DNA of 64,000 nucleotides, taken from Carboxylicivirga caseinilyticus. Lineage in GTDB: Bacteria; Bacteroidota; Bacteroidia; Bacteroidales; Marinilabiliaceae. The notes under the pieces were generated by a model that was not told the DNA's origin, searched no databases, and saw only the letters and a list, made by a program, of their open reading frames with translations. The DNA is taken from assembly GCA_025499705.1 (NCBI GenBank), contig JAFMVE010000015.1:1-64000 (forward strand), in the 5' to 3' direction. Both the position numbers and the translations under genes were made by a program. Positions 25,885 through 35,802 of this stretch are shown piece after piece. Within the stretch, counting starts at the first letter, position 1, and each line of letters opens with the position of its first letter.

Positions 25885-27894
25885 TTAACGAAACAGTTTG
25901 TCAATCATATCAGTATTGGTCATATTCGGTATTGTAACTTTTAAATTGGGATTAGCTTTCATAGCTCTTTTAATGGCAAAAACAGCGCCTTCGTTACGTG
26001 CCCAGCTTCTACGTGTTATTCCATTGTTTACGTCCCAAAAAAGCATGTTTTGTAATCGTTTATTAGCTTCTTCTGTACCATCCAATAACATGCCGAAACC
26101 ACCGTTGATTACTTCGCCCCAGCCGACACCGCCGCCATTATGGATGCTTACCCAGGTTGCTCCACGGAACGAATCACCGATAACATTCTGAATTGCCATA
26201 TCGGCAGTATAACGTGAGCCATCATAAATATTGGATGTTTCGCGATATGGACTGTCCGTGCCCGACACATCATGATGGTCGCGACCTAATATAACCGGAG
26301 CTGAAAGTGTGCCATTGGCTATGGCTTTATTAAAAGCTTCAGCAATGCGAATACGACCTTCGGCATCGGCATATAGAATACGGGCTTGAGATCCAACTAC
26401 CAATTTATTTCTTCCGGCTTCTTTTATCCAATGTATATTATCTGCCATTTGCTGTTGTATCTCAACAGGGGATTCCTGTCGCAATTCTTCCAGCACTTCT
26501 GTTGCAATTCTATCAGTCTCGGCAAGATCATTGGGATCGTTGCTGCTGCATACCCAGCGGAACGGGCCAAACCCATAATCGAAACACATGGGTCCCATAA
26601 TATCCTGAACATATGATGGATATTTAAAGTCACCATTTTCTTTTAATATATCAGCACCGGCACGACTCGATTCCAACAGAAATGCGTTTCCGTAGTCGAA
26701 GAAATACATGCCTTGAGCAGTCAGTTTATTGATTGCGGCAACATGGCGACATAGACTTTCCCTAACTTTTTCTTTGAACAATTCAGGTTGAGTAGCCATC
26801 ATATCATTCGCTTCGTCGAATGATAAACCTACTGGGTAATAGCCTCCAGCCCATGGATTATGTAATGATGTTTGATCTGATCCTAAATCAACGTGAATAT
26901 TTTCCCTGGCAAATTTCTCCCAGACATCCACTATGTTGCCATGGTAAGCTATCGAGATTACTTCGTGGTTTACTTTGGCAATCATTACTCTTTCGCAGAG
27001 TTCATCAAGATCCTCAATCACTTCATCAACCCAGCCCTGAGTGTATCGTGTATGTATTGCTTTGCCATTGACTTCGGCTATCACACTGATGCATCCGGCT
27101 ATATTTCCGGCTTTAGGTTGAGCGCCAGACATGCCTCCCAATCCTGCTGAGACGAATAATTTACCTGCCAGATCAGCTTTGCCATTCGATATTTTTCTGC
27201 CTGCGTTCATGATGGTAATCGTTGTTCCATGTACGATTCCCTGTGGACCAATGTACATATAGGAACCGGCTGTCATCTGACCGTATTGCGTTACCCCCAA
27301 AGCATTGAATCGCTCCCAGTCGTCAGGTTTTGAATAGTTAGGAATCATCATGCCATTGGTAACAACAACACGTGGGGCATCCTTGTGTGATGGATACAAG
27401 CCCATGGGATGGCCCGAATACATTGTCAATGTTTGCTCATCGGTCATCTCGGCAAGATATTTCATTGTTAGGCGGTATTGAGCCCAGTTTTGAAATACAG
27501 CTCCATTTCCACCATAGGTAATCAATTCATGTGGATGTTGAGCTACTGCATAATCAAGGTTGTTTTGAATCATCAGCATAATAGCTGCCGCCTGTTTTGA
27601 TTTGTGTGGAAATTCATCAATGTGACGAGCTTTCAACTCATAATCCGGGCGGTACCGGTACATGTATATCCGGCCAAAAGTATTTAGCTCATACAAAAAC
27701 TCGATAGCCAGTTCGGCATGATGCTCTGTTGGAAAATAACGTAAAGCATTCTGAAGAGCTAGTTTTTTCTCTTCCTGTGTTAATATATCCTTTCGTTTTG
27801 GAGCATGATTAATATTAGGATCATATTCCTTTTTTGGAGGAACGGATGATGGTATTCCTTCTAAAATTGCTGCTTTAAACTGTTCAGGGGTCAT
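25885..27894 (-). CDS. hutU: urocanate hydratase
   Basis: This 669-residue cytoplasmic enzyme adds water to urocanate to give imidazolonepropionate, step 2 of histidine degradation, using tightly bound NAD+. Recognised stretches are TYGGNGAVFQNWAQYRLTMK, YSGHPMGLYPSH, GIVHGTTITI, SAGLGGMSGAQPKA, QTSLHNPWAGGYYPVG, GPFRWVCSS and HNGGGVGWGE. It is longer than the classic 550-residue enzyme and matches the long urocanase type found in Bacteroidota. No hutH, hutI or formiminotransferase gene is in this window, so the pathway is not clustered here. TACTTTG about 30 bases upstream is a possible -7 box. Confidence 0.96.
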   Translation of the reverse strand: MTPEQFKAAILEGIPSSVPPKKEYDPNINHAPKRKDILTQEEKKLALQNALRYFPTEHHAELAIEFLYELNTFGRIYMYRYRPDYELKARHIDEFPHKSKQAAAIMLMIQNNLDYAVAQHPHELITYGGNGAVFQNWAQYRLTMKYLAEMTDEQTLTMYSGHPMGLYPSHKDAPRVVVTNGMMIPNYSKPDDWERFNALGVTQYGQMTAGSYMYIGPQGIVHGTTITIMNAGRKISNGKADLAGKLFVSAGLGGMSGAQPKAGNIAGCISVIAEVNGKAIHTRYTQGWVDEVIEDLDELCERVMIAKVNHEVISIAYHGNIVDVWEKFARENIHVDLGSDQTSLHNPWAGGYYPVGLSFDEANDMMATQPELFKEKVRESLCRHVAAINKLTAQGMYFFDYGNAFLLESSRAGADILKENGDFKYPSYVQDIMGPMCFDYGFGPFRWVCSSNDPNDLAETDRIATEVLEELRQESPVEIQQQMADNIHWIKEAGRNKLVVGSQARILYADAEGRIRIAEAFNKAIANGTLSAPVILGRDHHDVSGTDSPYRETSNIYDGSRYTADMAIQNVIGDSFRGATWVSIHNGGGVGWGEVINGGFGMLLDGTEEANKRLQNMLFWDVNNGITRRSWARNEGAVFAIKRAMKANPNLKVTIPNMTNTDMIDKLFR

Positions 27895-28013
27895 TTGTTT
27901 TTAATTTGTCAATGTTCTTGTTCTGCTAAATACAAAGTACCGGCTTTTTACAAACAAGTTTTATGACATAGCGCAATTGGAAGAGTTGTAAAAAGGTGAG
28001 ATTCGTCAATTGA

Positions 28014-28634
28014 TCAGATCATTCCGTTATCAATTAGCAGGATAATATGCTCAATCATCACATCATCACCATCACTGTCAAATTCTGATTTTAGGTTGGA
28101 ACCAAATAAACGGGCTATTCCCTGCCAAAATACTGCTGAAACACCTCCTTTATATTCTTTAATTAATTCATAGGTAGTATCGCCAGTCTCACGATTAATG
28201 AGCTTAATTAATAGCTTGCCTTGTGAGAAGGTTAGTTTTTTTAACGGTGTCTCAAATTCTTCAAAAAGCTCCTTTTCTCTCTGTTTAAGATATTTCTTAC
28301 GTTCCTTTGGTTCTGTAATCAGGGCAAGATTAGAATTGATGTCGTTAATAGTATAACTTGCTCTACGGGCGTAGGGCAGTGTAATCTTTACATTGTGTAC
28401 CAGTTTGGAATATCGCCGTTTTTGTCTTTTGCTTTTAAATTTAAAAGGAGGCATTACGGGAACCTCTTTTAGAGTAATATGAGGGATTGTATCATTATCG
28501 ATTATCTGATGGTTTAAAATAATATCCTTAATTCTAACCGTGTCTTTTTGTGCCAATACGGTATAGCTGCTTCCTGTAAAGAATAAGATAAGAAGCAATA
28601 TTACCGAATAACTATATGGCTTAACAAGCATCAT
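28014..28634 (-). CDS. DUF4294-domain protein, exported, unknown function
   Basis: The protein has 206 residues from the ATG pair at 28634/28631; a TTG at 28652 would only lengthen the n-region. A signal peptide or N-terminal anchor (about residues 7-29) is followed by the DUF4294 domain: VPVMPPFKFKSKRQKRRYSK, KITLPYARRASYTIND, and LTFSQGKLLIKLINRETGDT. The domain is basic and typical of Bacteroidota, with no known activity. It lies between hutU and the M16 peptidase on the same strand, and a terminator separates it from the M16 gene. Confidence 0.85.
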   Translation of the reverse strand: MMLVKPYSYSVILLLILFFTGSSYTVLAQKDTVRIKDIILNHQIIDNDTIPHITLKEVPVMPPFKFKSKRQKRRYSKLVHNVKITLPYARRASYTINDINSNLALITEPKERKKYLKQREKELFEEFETPLKKLTFSQGKLLIKLINRETGDTTYELIKEYKGGVSAVFWQGIARLFGSNLKSEFDSDGDDVMIEHIILLIDNGMI

Positions 28635-28706
28635 TTTTTTATACCAGAACAATCAAATGGTTGTTTCGTTGAAAGAAACTAAATTACTTTCAGCAAAATT
28701 ACAAAC

Positions 28707-28737
28707 AAAAAAACGGAGTAGCGATAGCTGCTCCGTT
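28707..28737 (-). terminator. intrinsic terminator after the M16 peptidase gene
   Basis: AACGGAGTAGC (28712-28722) and GCTGCTCCGTT (28727-28737) form an 11-bp stem with one G-U pair and a GATA loop; on the minus strand it is followed by a long T-run. Confidence 0.9.
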
Positions 28738-28756
28738 AAATCATTTTATCAATTTT

Positions 28757-31570
28757 TTACTCTTCTTTGTCGTTGACAAAAACAAGTTCCATTTTATCAG
28801 CTTTTTTAAAGAATGTTTTAGCCAGTTTTTGTAATTGTTTTGAAGTCATATTTTCAATAATGGTCTCATAATTTTCAGGAAGATCGTTATTGATTCCCTG
28901 GATATAATATGTTCGGAGGATATTCATCCAATAACCGTTGTTTTCCTTTTGTTCTTTGCGGTTTTTAAGCATGTTTAAGCGGGTTTTATTCAAGTCTTCC
29001 TGAGTAACACCATTCTTAATAATCTTATCGATTTCGGCATGTATTAAAGGAATCAATGTTTCGTATTTGCCCGGATCGGTATCAAAACCGATGCTAATTA
29101 CAGCATCCTGTTTGGGAATGCGATTACTACCTGCTCTTACACCAACACCATAGGTGCCACCTTCTTTCTCTCTGATTTCTTCTGTATATCGCAAAGTCAG
29201 AATTTTTTCAATAAACGATAATCCTATGCGGTTCTCAGGGGTATACTCTAATTCATTATCGAAATAGATTTTAACTGTGGCCTTAGGATCAGCAAAATTA
29301 ATAGGGATGCGTTTAATGGTTTCACCTTTAGGAGCTGACACATTATTATCTACCCAATTTTCTTTTGTATCATTGCTTCTGATGGCTCCCAGGTATTTGG
29401 CTGATATTTCTTTTGCTGTCTCTTTGTCAATATCACCCACGATAAAAAAGGTGAAATCAGCAGCATTATTAAAACGCTCCTTGTATATATCCTTCATTCG
29501 TTCAAAGGAAACCTTATTCAGAAAATCCTCGCCAAATAATAATGTTCGCTCATTATAGTCAGATCTCAATAGAACCAGACTATCATTAAGTATTTTGTTG
29601 GGATTATCACCAATGTTGGCAATATATGCAAGGTTACGTTGCATAAAAGTATTATAGGCTTCCTCATCAAAGCGAGGCTTCTCAAATTTCATATAGGCCA
29701 ACTGCATCATTGTTTCAAAATCCTCCGGACGACAATGTCCACTAATAGATTCGGAAAGATCGCTGACAGAAAAGCCTACAGAAGCTGTTTTTCCTGTTAA
29801 AGCCTTTTTTAAGTCTGATGCACTTAAATCTCCAATGCCAAACAACGACATAAAATCAGACATTACACCAATGGTTGCCAGATCTTTTGTTTCATACAAC
29901 GAAGAACCACCTTTGCTGAAACTTTGCAGTGAAACCTGATTTTTATTATAATCGGCAAAACGATAAATAACTTTGGTGTTGTTGTTTAATGTCCATTCAA
30001 CAGCATCAAATTCTGGCAATTCTTTTTCTGCTATTACTTTGCCTTCAACTGGTAACGAACTAATCAGATTATCATCAACTTGTTCATCTACATAAGGCTC
30101 AATGTCTTTTTGCTTTACTTTTTCAATAATCGAAAAACTTTCATCTTTGTTTAAATGATTGATACCTTCTTTATCCGGACCGGTAATAATGATGACTGCA
30201 TTCTCGGTTGTATAGCCTTCTCTGAATAGCTCTGTCAGTTCATCAACCGTTACGGATGGAATAACGCTTTTTGCAAATTCATACTCATACTCAATTCCGG
30301 GCATAGGAGTGTTATTCAGGTAAAGCTCTTTAAATTCGCGACAATAGCTATCGTGCGATATTTTATCTCTACCTTTATAATAGTTCTCATAACCTAGAAG
30401 GAATGAAGCTTTGGCTCTTTCCAGCTCAGTTTCAGTAAAGCCGTATCTTTTTATTCTCTCAACCTCAGTCAATATTGCTTCAAAAGCAATGTCTTCCTCA
30501 TTGTCTTTGGCAGTGGCTGAAATATAAAATAAATCGCTTGTTTTGGTTAAACTTGAAAAACCGATACTTCCGGTTATAAAAGGAGGTGTGCCTGTTTCCA
30601 ATAGTTCAGAAATGCGTGATCGGATCATACTGGAAACTAAGGATTCCAAATATGACTTTCTGAAAGTTGCATGTGTTTTGTGTTCCGGTAAAACAGCATC
30701 ATGACGAATATAAAGCGATATACTTGATTGATTAGCTTCTTTATCTGTAGCTAACACATAATCCATCTCTTTTTTTGGATCAATGGTTATATAATAACGC
30801 TCTTTGGGATTTTCAACAGCTGGAATTTTTGAAAATAATGCTTTTACTTTTTCTTCAATTTCATCAACATCAATATCACCAACTATAGCAATTGCCTGAA
30901 GATCGGTACGGTACCAGTCGTGATAGAAACGACGAAGCTCTTCATAATCAAAGCCATTTATTACTTCATAGTCACCAATAACATCTCTTTTGCCGTATTT
31001 TGAACCATTGTAAAGAACCGGAGAGAATTGAGCTCTCAGTCTAAAGCCAGCATTTCTGCGGGTTCGCCATTCTTCTGAGATTACACCTCTTTCATCATCA
31101 ATTTCTTTGGCGTCCAGTGTAAGATTATCCGACCAATCATGAAGAATAAGTAAACAGGTATCTATCAAACCTTCCGGACCAACCGGAACATTACTTAGGT
31201 TGTAAACAGTTTCATCTTTTGCAGTATATGCATTTATATTTCTGCCAAAAGCAACGCCATGTCTTTCTAATGTGTTGATAATGCCTTTGTCAGGAAAATT
31301 CTTAGTGCCATTAAAAGCCATGTGCTCTAGAAAGTGAGCTAAACCATTTTGGTTATCATCTTCCAGTATTGCACCTACATTCTGGATAATATAAAAACTT
31401 GCTCTTTCTTTGGGTTCTTCGTTGTGTCTGATGTAATACGTTAAACCATTTTTTAACACTCCCGTTCGGATTGCTGAATCCATGGGAACCGGGGTGTTTA
31501 AATCAAATTGAGCTAAGGCTGGTATAAGTATTGCGAATAGCAAAAGAGTACTTAATAATATATGTTTCAT
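28757..31570 (-). CDS. M16-family zinc metallopeptidase, exported
   Basis: The protein has 937 residues with a signal peptide (MKHILLSTLLLFAILIPALA). The inverted zinc motif H-F-L-E-H lies at about 80 (HFLEHMAFNGTKNFP), with the downstream acidic ligand region (DERGVISEEWRTR). Four M16 repeats follow, the C-terminal ones inactive as is usual (the RYTEEIREKEGGTYGVGVRA motif is present). It resembles PqqL/pitrilysin-like periplasmic proteases of Bacteroidota and probably degrades peptides. It has its own -7 box (TAGATTTG on the minus strand, 31585-31592), about 15 bases before the start, so the mRNA leader is very short. Confidence 0.93.
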   Translation of the reverse strand: MKHILLSTLLLFAILIPALAQFDLNTPVPMDSAIRTGVLKNGLTYYIRHNEEPKERASFYIIQNVGAILEDDNQNGLAHFLEHMAFNGTKNFPDKGIINTLERHGVAFGRNINAYTAKDETVYNLSNVPVGPEGLIDTCLLILHDWSDNLTLDAKEIDDERGVISEEWRTRRNAGFRLRAQFSPVLYNGSKYGKRDVIGDYEVINGFDYEELRRFYHDWYRTDLQAIAIVGDIDVDEIEEKVKALFSKIPAVENPKERYYITIDPKKEMDYVLATDKEANQSSISLYIRHDAVLPEHKTHATFRKSYLESLVSSMIRSRISELLETGTPPFITGSIGFSSLTKTSDLFYISATAKDNEEDIAFEAILTEVERIKRYGFTETELERAKASFLLGYENYYKGRDKISHDSYCREFKELYLNNTPMPGIEYEYEFAKSVIPSVTVDELTELFREGYTTENAVIIITGPDKEGINHLNKDESFSIIEKVKQKDIEPYVDEQVDDNLISSLPVEGKVIAEKELPEFDAVEWTLNNNTKVIYRFADYNKNQVSLQSFSKGGSSLYETKDLATIGVMSDFMSLFGIGDLSASDLKKALTGKTASVGFSVSDLSESISGHCRPEDFETMMQLAYMKFEKPRFDEEAYNTFMQRNLAYIANIGDNPNKILNDSLVLLRSDYNERTLLFGEDFLNKVSFERMKDIYKERFNNAADFTFFIVGDIDKETAKEISAKYLGAIRSNDTKENWVDNNVSAPKGETIKRIPINFADPKATVKIYFDNELEYTPENRIGLSFIEKILTLRYTEEIREKEGGTYGVGVRAGSNRIPKQDAVISIGFDTDPGKYETLIPLIHAEIDKIIKNGVTQEDLNKTRLNMLKNRKEQKENNGYWMNILRTYYIQGINNDLPENYETIIENMTSKQLQKLAKTFFKKADKMELVFVNDKEE

Positions 31571-31824
31571 TCTTATCGTTTTTTCAAATCTAGTAATTAA
31601 TGAATTTTATAAAATATATTATACATAGTTTAACAACTGACAATTAAGGTTTACTGGACTAGTTATTTTTTTTATGTCGATTACTCGAAGTTTTATTGGA
31701 TAAACCAATTAGCTGTGTAAAAGTAAGAGTTCGTATTATTAGAATTATTAAATGATTTTTCAACTCTATTGACCATGGTTTGTTATGAAATTAGACATGA
31801 TAACAAAATGAATAATCTTAAAAT

Positions 31825-33045
31825 ATGAATAGTAAGAAATATCCTATTGTTGTTATTGGGGGTAGTATAGCCTCAATAAGTTTTATAAGAACTCTAAGGG
31901 AAACGGGAAATAATGATTCGGTTTTATTGATTTACGGAGAAGATCGTTTACCATACAAAAGAACCAAAATTAATAAAAACATGGTTCGCGGTTTTGATAA
32001 AGATGATTTTATCATTGCAGATAAAGCTTGGTATCAAAACAATAATGTAGAATTATTAAATATCTGGGCAACATCAATTGATGCTCAGAATAAACAAATA
32101 TTTTTCGAAGAAACAGAACCCATTGAATACAATAAGCTTTTATTGGCAACAGGTGCAGGTTCGGTTATCCCGCGTATTGCAGGTATTGAGCCTGCAGAAA
32201 TGCATTCGGTTCAGAATGCTGCAGATGTTGAGCGATTATTGGAAGTTGCCAGTAATAAACAAAGATTTCTAATTGTAGGAGGTGGTGTTGAGGGTATCGA
32301 AACAGCTGATCAGCTCATTAGAAAAGGGAAAGAAGTGATTCTTGCAAGTCGTATGAAGTATCCGCTTCAGAAATTGTTTCCGCATGAATTTATCCAACCT
32401 TTGGAGGAAGCAATGTTAAAAAGAGGTGTTCAATTGTACTCAGGTGTCTCAGTCAATTCTGTTGAAAGGGTAGGAGATCATTTTGCAACCAAGTTAAGAG
32501 GTGATACAATTGAATTTGATGAAATAGTAAGCAGTACAGGAACATTACCAAATATACAGCTAGCAAAAAGTGCTGGATTGAATACTGAGAAAGGAATTGT
32601 TGTAGATGAATGGATGCATACTTCCAATGAAGATATTCTGGCAGCAGGTGATGTTGCTCAGCATCATAATGGTATCATTACAGGTCTGTGGCACGCAGCC
32701 GAGCATCAGGGTAAACTGGCAGCATTAAATCTTTTTGATAAGAAAGAGAAGCATACTTTGCCACCATATCGTCTAAAAACAGAGGTATTTAATTTATTTT
32801 TATTCTCAGCTGAATATGAGAAGTTAGTTCCTAATGAGTACGAAATTGTGAAGGAGGATGAAAAAGGGGTGAAGCGTTGGTTGTATTTTAAAGATGATAA
32901 ATTGAAAGCTGCCTTAATGCTTAATGATGGATTAAGGGCCAAACAATATCAGCAAGCGTTGATGGAAGAATGGAGTAAAAAAAGATTTAAAGAAGAGCTA
33001 CCTTTACAGGCTCCTTTATCTTTTAATTTTTCGCCTTCTTTCTAA
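31825..33045 (+). CDS. FAD/NAD(P)-dependent pyridine-nucleotide-disulfide oxidoreductase
   Basis: The protein has 406 residues. An FAD-binding Rossmann motif opens the protein (VVIGGSIASISFI), a second NAD(P)-binding motif is LIVGGGVEGIETADQL (about 150), and the FAD-contacting ATGAGSVIPRIAG and ILAAGDVAQ are present. It resembles rubredoxin reductases and the N-terminal part of NirB-type reductases. There are no redox-active cysteines, so it is an electron-transfer type rather than a disulfide reductase. The partner is unknown: no rubredoxin is adjacent. It is followed after 11 bases by a 24-codon microORF and then arginine deiminase. Confidence 0.88.
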   Translation: MNSKKYPIVVIGGSIASISFIRTLRETGNNDSVLLIYGEDRLPYKRTKINKNMVRGFDKDDFIIADKAWYQNNNVELLNIWATSIDAQNKQIFFEETEPIEYNKLLLATGAGSVIPRIAGIEPAEMHSVQNAADVERLLEVASNKQRFLIVGGGVEGIETADQLIRKGKEVILASRMKYPLQKLFPHEFIQPLEEAMLKRGVQLYSGVSVNSVERVGDHFATKLRGDTIEFDEIVSSTGTLPNIQLAKSAGLNTEKGIVVDEWMHTSNEDILAAGDVAQHHNGIITGLWHAAEHQGKLAALNLFDKKEKHTLPPYRLKTEVFNLFLFSAEYEKLVPNEYEIVKEDEKGVKRWLYFKDDKLKAALMLNDGLRAKQYQQALMEEWSKKRFKEELPLQAPLSFNFSPSF

Positions 33046-33056
33046 TGATTTAAAAC

Positions 33057-33131
33057 ATGAAGTTAATCACTATCGTTTTTATTCTGAGTTATGGTTTATA
33101 TTTTTGTTGTAGAAGAAGAAACAAATACTAA
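33057..33131 (+). CDS. 24-residue putative membrane microprotein
   Basis: A small open frame starts with ATG at 33057, 11 bases after the oxidoreductase stop, and ends with TAA at 33129-33131, 18 bases before the arginine deiminase start. It encodes MKLITIVFILSYGLYFCC followed by a basic tail R-R-R-N-K-Y. One hydrophobic helix plus a C-terminal basic tail is the usual look of a small bitopic membrane protein, and the two cysteines sit at the membrane edge. There is no similarity I can name, and it may be untranslated. Confidence 0.35.
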   Translation: MKLITIVFILSYGLYFCCRRRNKY

Positions 33132-33149
33132 AAATTAAACTGTTTTGCC

Positions 33150-34412
33150 ATGACGAAGACCATTGAAACGGGTGTTTATTCAGAAATAGGCGAATTAGAA
33201 GGTGTTATATTGCATACCCCTGGAAAAGAGGTTGAAAATATGACTCCTACAAATGCAGAAAGAGCTCTTTATAGTGATATCTTAAACCTGTCAGTTGCCG
33301 TAGAAGAATATAAGCAGTTGGCGGGTGTTTTAGAGAAGGTAACACAAACATTTCAGGTTAAAGACTTATTGGCAGACATACTTGATCAACCTAAAATAAG
33401 ATTGGGATTGATTGAAAAGATATGTACTTATGAACAGGTACTCAATATGAAGGAGTTCTTGTTGGATTTGCCTACTCCCGAATTGGCAAGGCAATTAATA
33501 GAAGGTGTTGATTTGCAAAAAAACTCCCTCACTACTTTCTTGTCTGATGAACGTTATGCATTGCGTCCTTTGCATAATTTCTTTTTTACCCGTGATGCCA
33601 GTGTCAGTATTTACAATAAAGTTCTGATTTCTAAAATGGCAAATAAAGTAAGAGAGCGTGAGGCTATTTTGATGGAGGCCATTTTTAATCATTCGAATCA
33701 GATTAAGGCAGAGTCAGTCAACCCTAATAGTTATTATAATATCGGTGCTGAAACAACCATTGAAGGGGGAGATGTGCTTATTGCTAGAGAAGATATACTA
33801 ATTATTGGAAACAGTGCACGAACGTCATCTCAGGGGATTGATTTTATTGTCAATCAAATGAAGCAAAAAAAGGACAAAAGATACATAGTAGTGCAACAGC
33901 TTCCGGGTGAACCTGAATCGTTTATACACCTCGATATGGTTTTTACCCTTCTGGATAAAGATGCTTGTATGGTTTATGAACCGCTGATTATGAAATTAAA
34001 CCGATATGGCACAATCTTAATTAGTTTAGACAACGGGGAAGTAGTATCGATCGAAAAGAAAGATAACCTGCTTTCGTGCCTTAAAGAATTGGGAATGGAT
34101 TTGAAGCCCATTTCCTGCGGAGGTTCTTCAGATATGTGGATTCAGGAACGTGAACAATGGCACAGTGGAGCTAATTTCTTCGCTATTGCTCCGGGAAAAG
34201 TTATGGGATATGCCCGTAATGTTTATACGATGGAAGAAATGAATAAAAATGGCTATGAAATTATTAATGCTATTGATGTAATTGATAATAAGATTAACCT
34301 GTCTGATTACGAAAAATATGTGGTCACCATTGGAGGTTCAGAGTTGGCACGAGGAGGAGGAGGTGCCAGGTGTATGACGATGCCTGTAAGAAGGAAGTTT
34401 GTAAACTGGTAA
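33150..34412 (+). CDS. arcA: arginine deiminase
   Basis: This 420-residue cytoplasmic enzyme hydrolyses arginine to citrulline and ammonia. Guanidino-group hydrolase motifs are intact: LHNFFFTRDAS, TIEGGDVLI, CGGSSDMWIQEREQWHSGAN (substrate-binding and catalytic His region), and the catalytic cysteine in GGGGARCMTMPVRR at the C-terminus. No ornithine carbamoyltransferase (arcB), carbamate kinase (arcC) or antiporter (arcD) gene is next to it, so the usual ATP-yielding ADI operon is not present here. It follows a microORF and an FAD oxidoreductase on the same strand and ends at a bidirectional terminator. Confidence 0.95.
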   Translation: MTKTIETGVYSEIGELEGVILHTPGKEVENMTPTNAERALYSDILNLSVAVEEYKQLAGVLEKVTQTFQVKDLLADILDQPKIRLGLIEKICTYEQVLNMKEFLLDLPTPELARQLIEGVDLQKNSLTTFLSDERYALRPLHNFFFTRDASVSIYNKVLISKMANKVREREAILMEAIFNHSNQIKAESVNPNSYYNIGAETTIEGGDVLIAREDILIIGNSARTSSQGIDFIVNQMKQKKDKRYIVVQQLPGEPESFIHLDMVFTLLDKDACMVYEPLIMKLNRYGTILISLDNGEVVSIEKKDNLLSCLKELGMDLKPISCGGSSDMWIQEREQWHSGANFFAIAPGKVMGYARNVYTMEEMNKNGYEIINAIDVIDNKINLSDYEKYVVTIGGSELARGGGGARCMTMPVRRKFVNW

Positions 34413-34446
34413 AGAACAATTAAGCTTATTTAAAAGTATAGAAAAT

Positions 34447-34484
34447 AAAAAGGCTGTCCCCATTGTTGATGACAGCCTTTCTTG
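34447..34484. terminator. bidirectional terminator between arcA and sucC
   Basis: AAAGGCTGTC (34449-34458) pairs with GACAGCCTTT (34471-34480). The plus side runs into TTCTT and the minus side into TTTTATTTT, so it can end both convergent genes. Confidence 0.85.
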
Positions 34485-34499
34485 TAGTATGAAAGTGTA

Positions 34500-35690
34500 T
34501 TATGACATTATTTCCTGTACCAGATCAGATGCTTCTTTCAGGGTAATTGCTGAGAATACTTTTAAGCCTGATTCATCAATTATTTTTTTACCTCCTTCGG
34601 CATTGGTACCCTGCAATCGTACAATGATAGGTACATTGATTTCTCCAATTTTTTTATAGGCTTCAACTACACCTTGGGCCACACGGTCACAACGAACAAT
34701 TCCTCCAAAGATGTTAATTAAAATAGCCTTTACATTAGGATCATTTAAAATGATTTTTAAACCGGCTTCAACAGTTTCTGCATTGGCACCTCCTCCAACA
34801 TCAAGGAAATTGGCAGGTTCACCACCTGAAAGTTTAATGATATCCATGGTTGCCATGGCCAATCCGGCACCGTTAACCATACAGCCAACATTGCCATCTA
34901 ATTTTACAAAATTAAGATTGCTTTTAGACGCTTCTGTTTCTGCGGGGTCTTCTTCATTTAAATCGCGCATTGCTTCATAATCAGGGTGACGGAATAAAGC
35001 ATTGTCATCCAGATTTACTTTGGCATCAACAGCCAGAATTAAATTATCTGATGTTTTTAATACAGGATTTATTTCAAACATAGAGGAATCTGTTCCAACA
35101 TAGGCACTATAAAGGGCTGTAACAAACTTTGTCATTTCCTTGAAAGCTTTGCCCGATAGACCCAGGTTAAAAGCAATTTTTCGGGCTTGAAAAGCCTGTA
35201 AACCTAATCCCGGATCAATCTCTTCCTTAAAAATAAGTTCGGGAGTTTTAGCAGCTACTTCTTCAATATCCATACCGCCTTCGGTGGAATACATGATTAT
35301 GTTTTTTCCTGTTTGACGGTTAAGCAAAACACTCATATAAAATTCAGCGGTATCACTCTCACCTGGGTAATATACATCCTGGGCAATTAGTACTTTATGT
35401 ACAGTTTTACCTTCTGGGCCTGTTTGGTGTGTTACCAGATTCATACCCAGAATATCTTCCGCTTTGTTTTTAACTTCATCCAGCGTCTTAGCCAGTTTAA
35501 CACCGCCGCCTTTTCCGCGTCCCCCAGCATGTATCTGGGCTTTTACTACCCACCATCCGGTTCCTGTTTTAGCTTGTAATTCTTTTGCGGCTTCAACAGC
35601 CTGATCTGGGGTTAAGGCAACAATACCTTCCTGAATAGTAACTCCAAATGATTTTAAGATTTCTTTTCCTTGGTATTCGTGAATGTTCAT
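34500..35690 (-). CDS. sucC: succinyl-CoA synthetase beta subunit
   Basis: This 396-residue subunit, with the alpha subunit, converts succinyl-CoA + NDP + Pi to succinate + CoA + NTP in the TCA cycle. ATP-grasp motifs are visible: [59 protein letters not shown] and [13 protein letters not shown] (CoA-ligase domain). The length is typical. The alpha subunit gene sucD is not adjacent on either side, unlike in many bacteria, so the two subunits are encoded apart. No clear TAnnTTTG box precedes it. Confidence 0.97.
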   Translation of the reverse strand: MNIHEYQGKEILKSFGVTIQEGIVALTPDQAVEAAKELQAKTGTGWWVVKAQIHAGGRGKGGGVKLAKTLDEVKNKAEDILGMNLVTHQTGPEGKTVHKVLIAQDVYYPGESDTAEFYMSVLLNRQTGKNIIMYSTEGGMDIEEVAAKTPELIFKEEIDPGLGLQAFQARKIAFNLGLSGKAFKEMTKFVTALYSAYVGTDSSMFEINPVLKTSDNLILAVDAKVNLDDNALFRHPDYEAMRDLNEEDPAETEASKSNLNFVKLDGNVGCMVNGAGLAMATMDIIKLSGGEPANFLDVGGGANAETVEAGLKIILNDPNVKAILINIFGGIVRCDRVAQGVVEAYKKIGEINVPIIVRLQGTNAEGGKKIIDESGLKVFSAITLKEASDLVQEIMS

Positions 35691-35802
35691 ATAAAGGGAT
35701 TTAGTATCTGTATTAAAAATCTATAATTAATTATCGCTGATATTTTTGCGATTACTATTAAAAACAGGAATAGTACTATTTTTGTTGTCAAAATTCTGAT
35801 TA

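Noticed and set aside
25719-25904. 61-codon minus-strand open frame after hutU
   Set aside because: It starts inside the hutU 3' end and runs through the hutU terminator; there is no promoter or family match.
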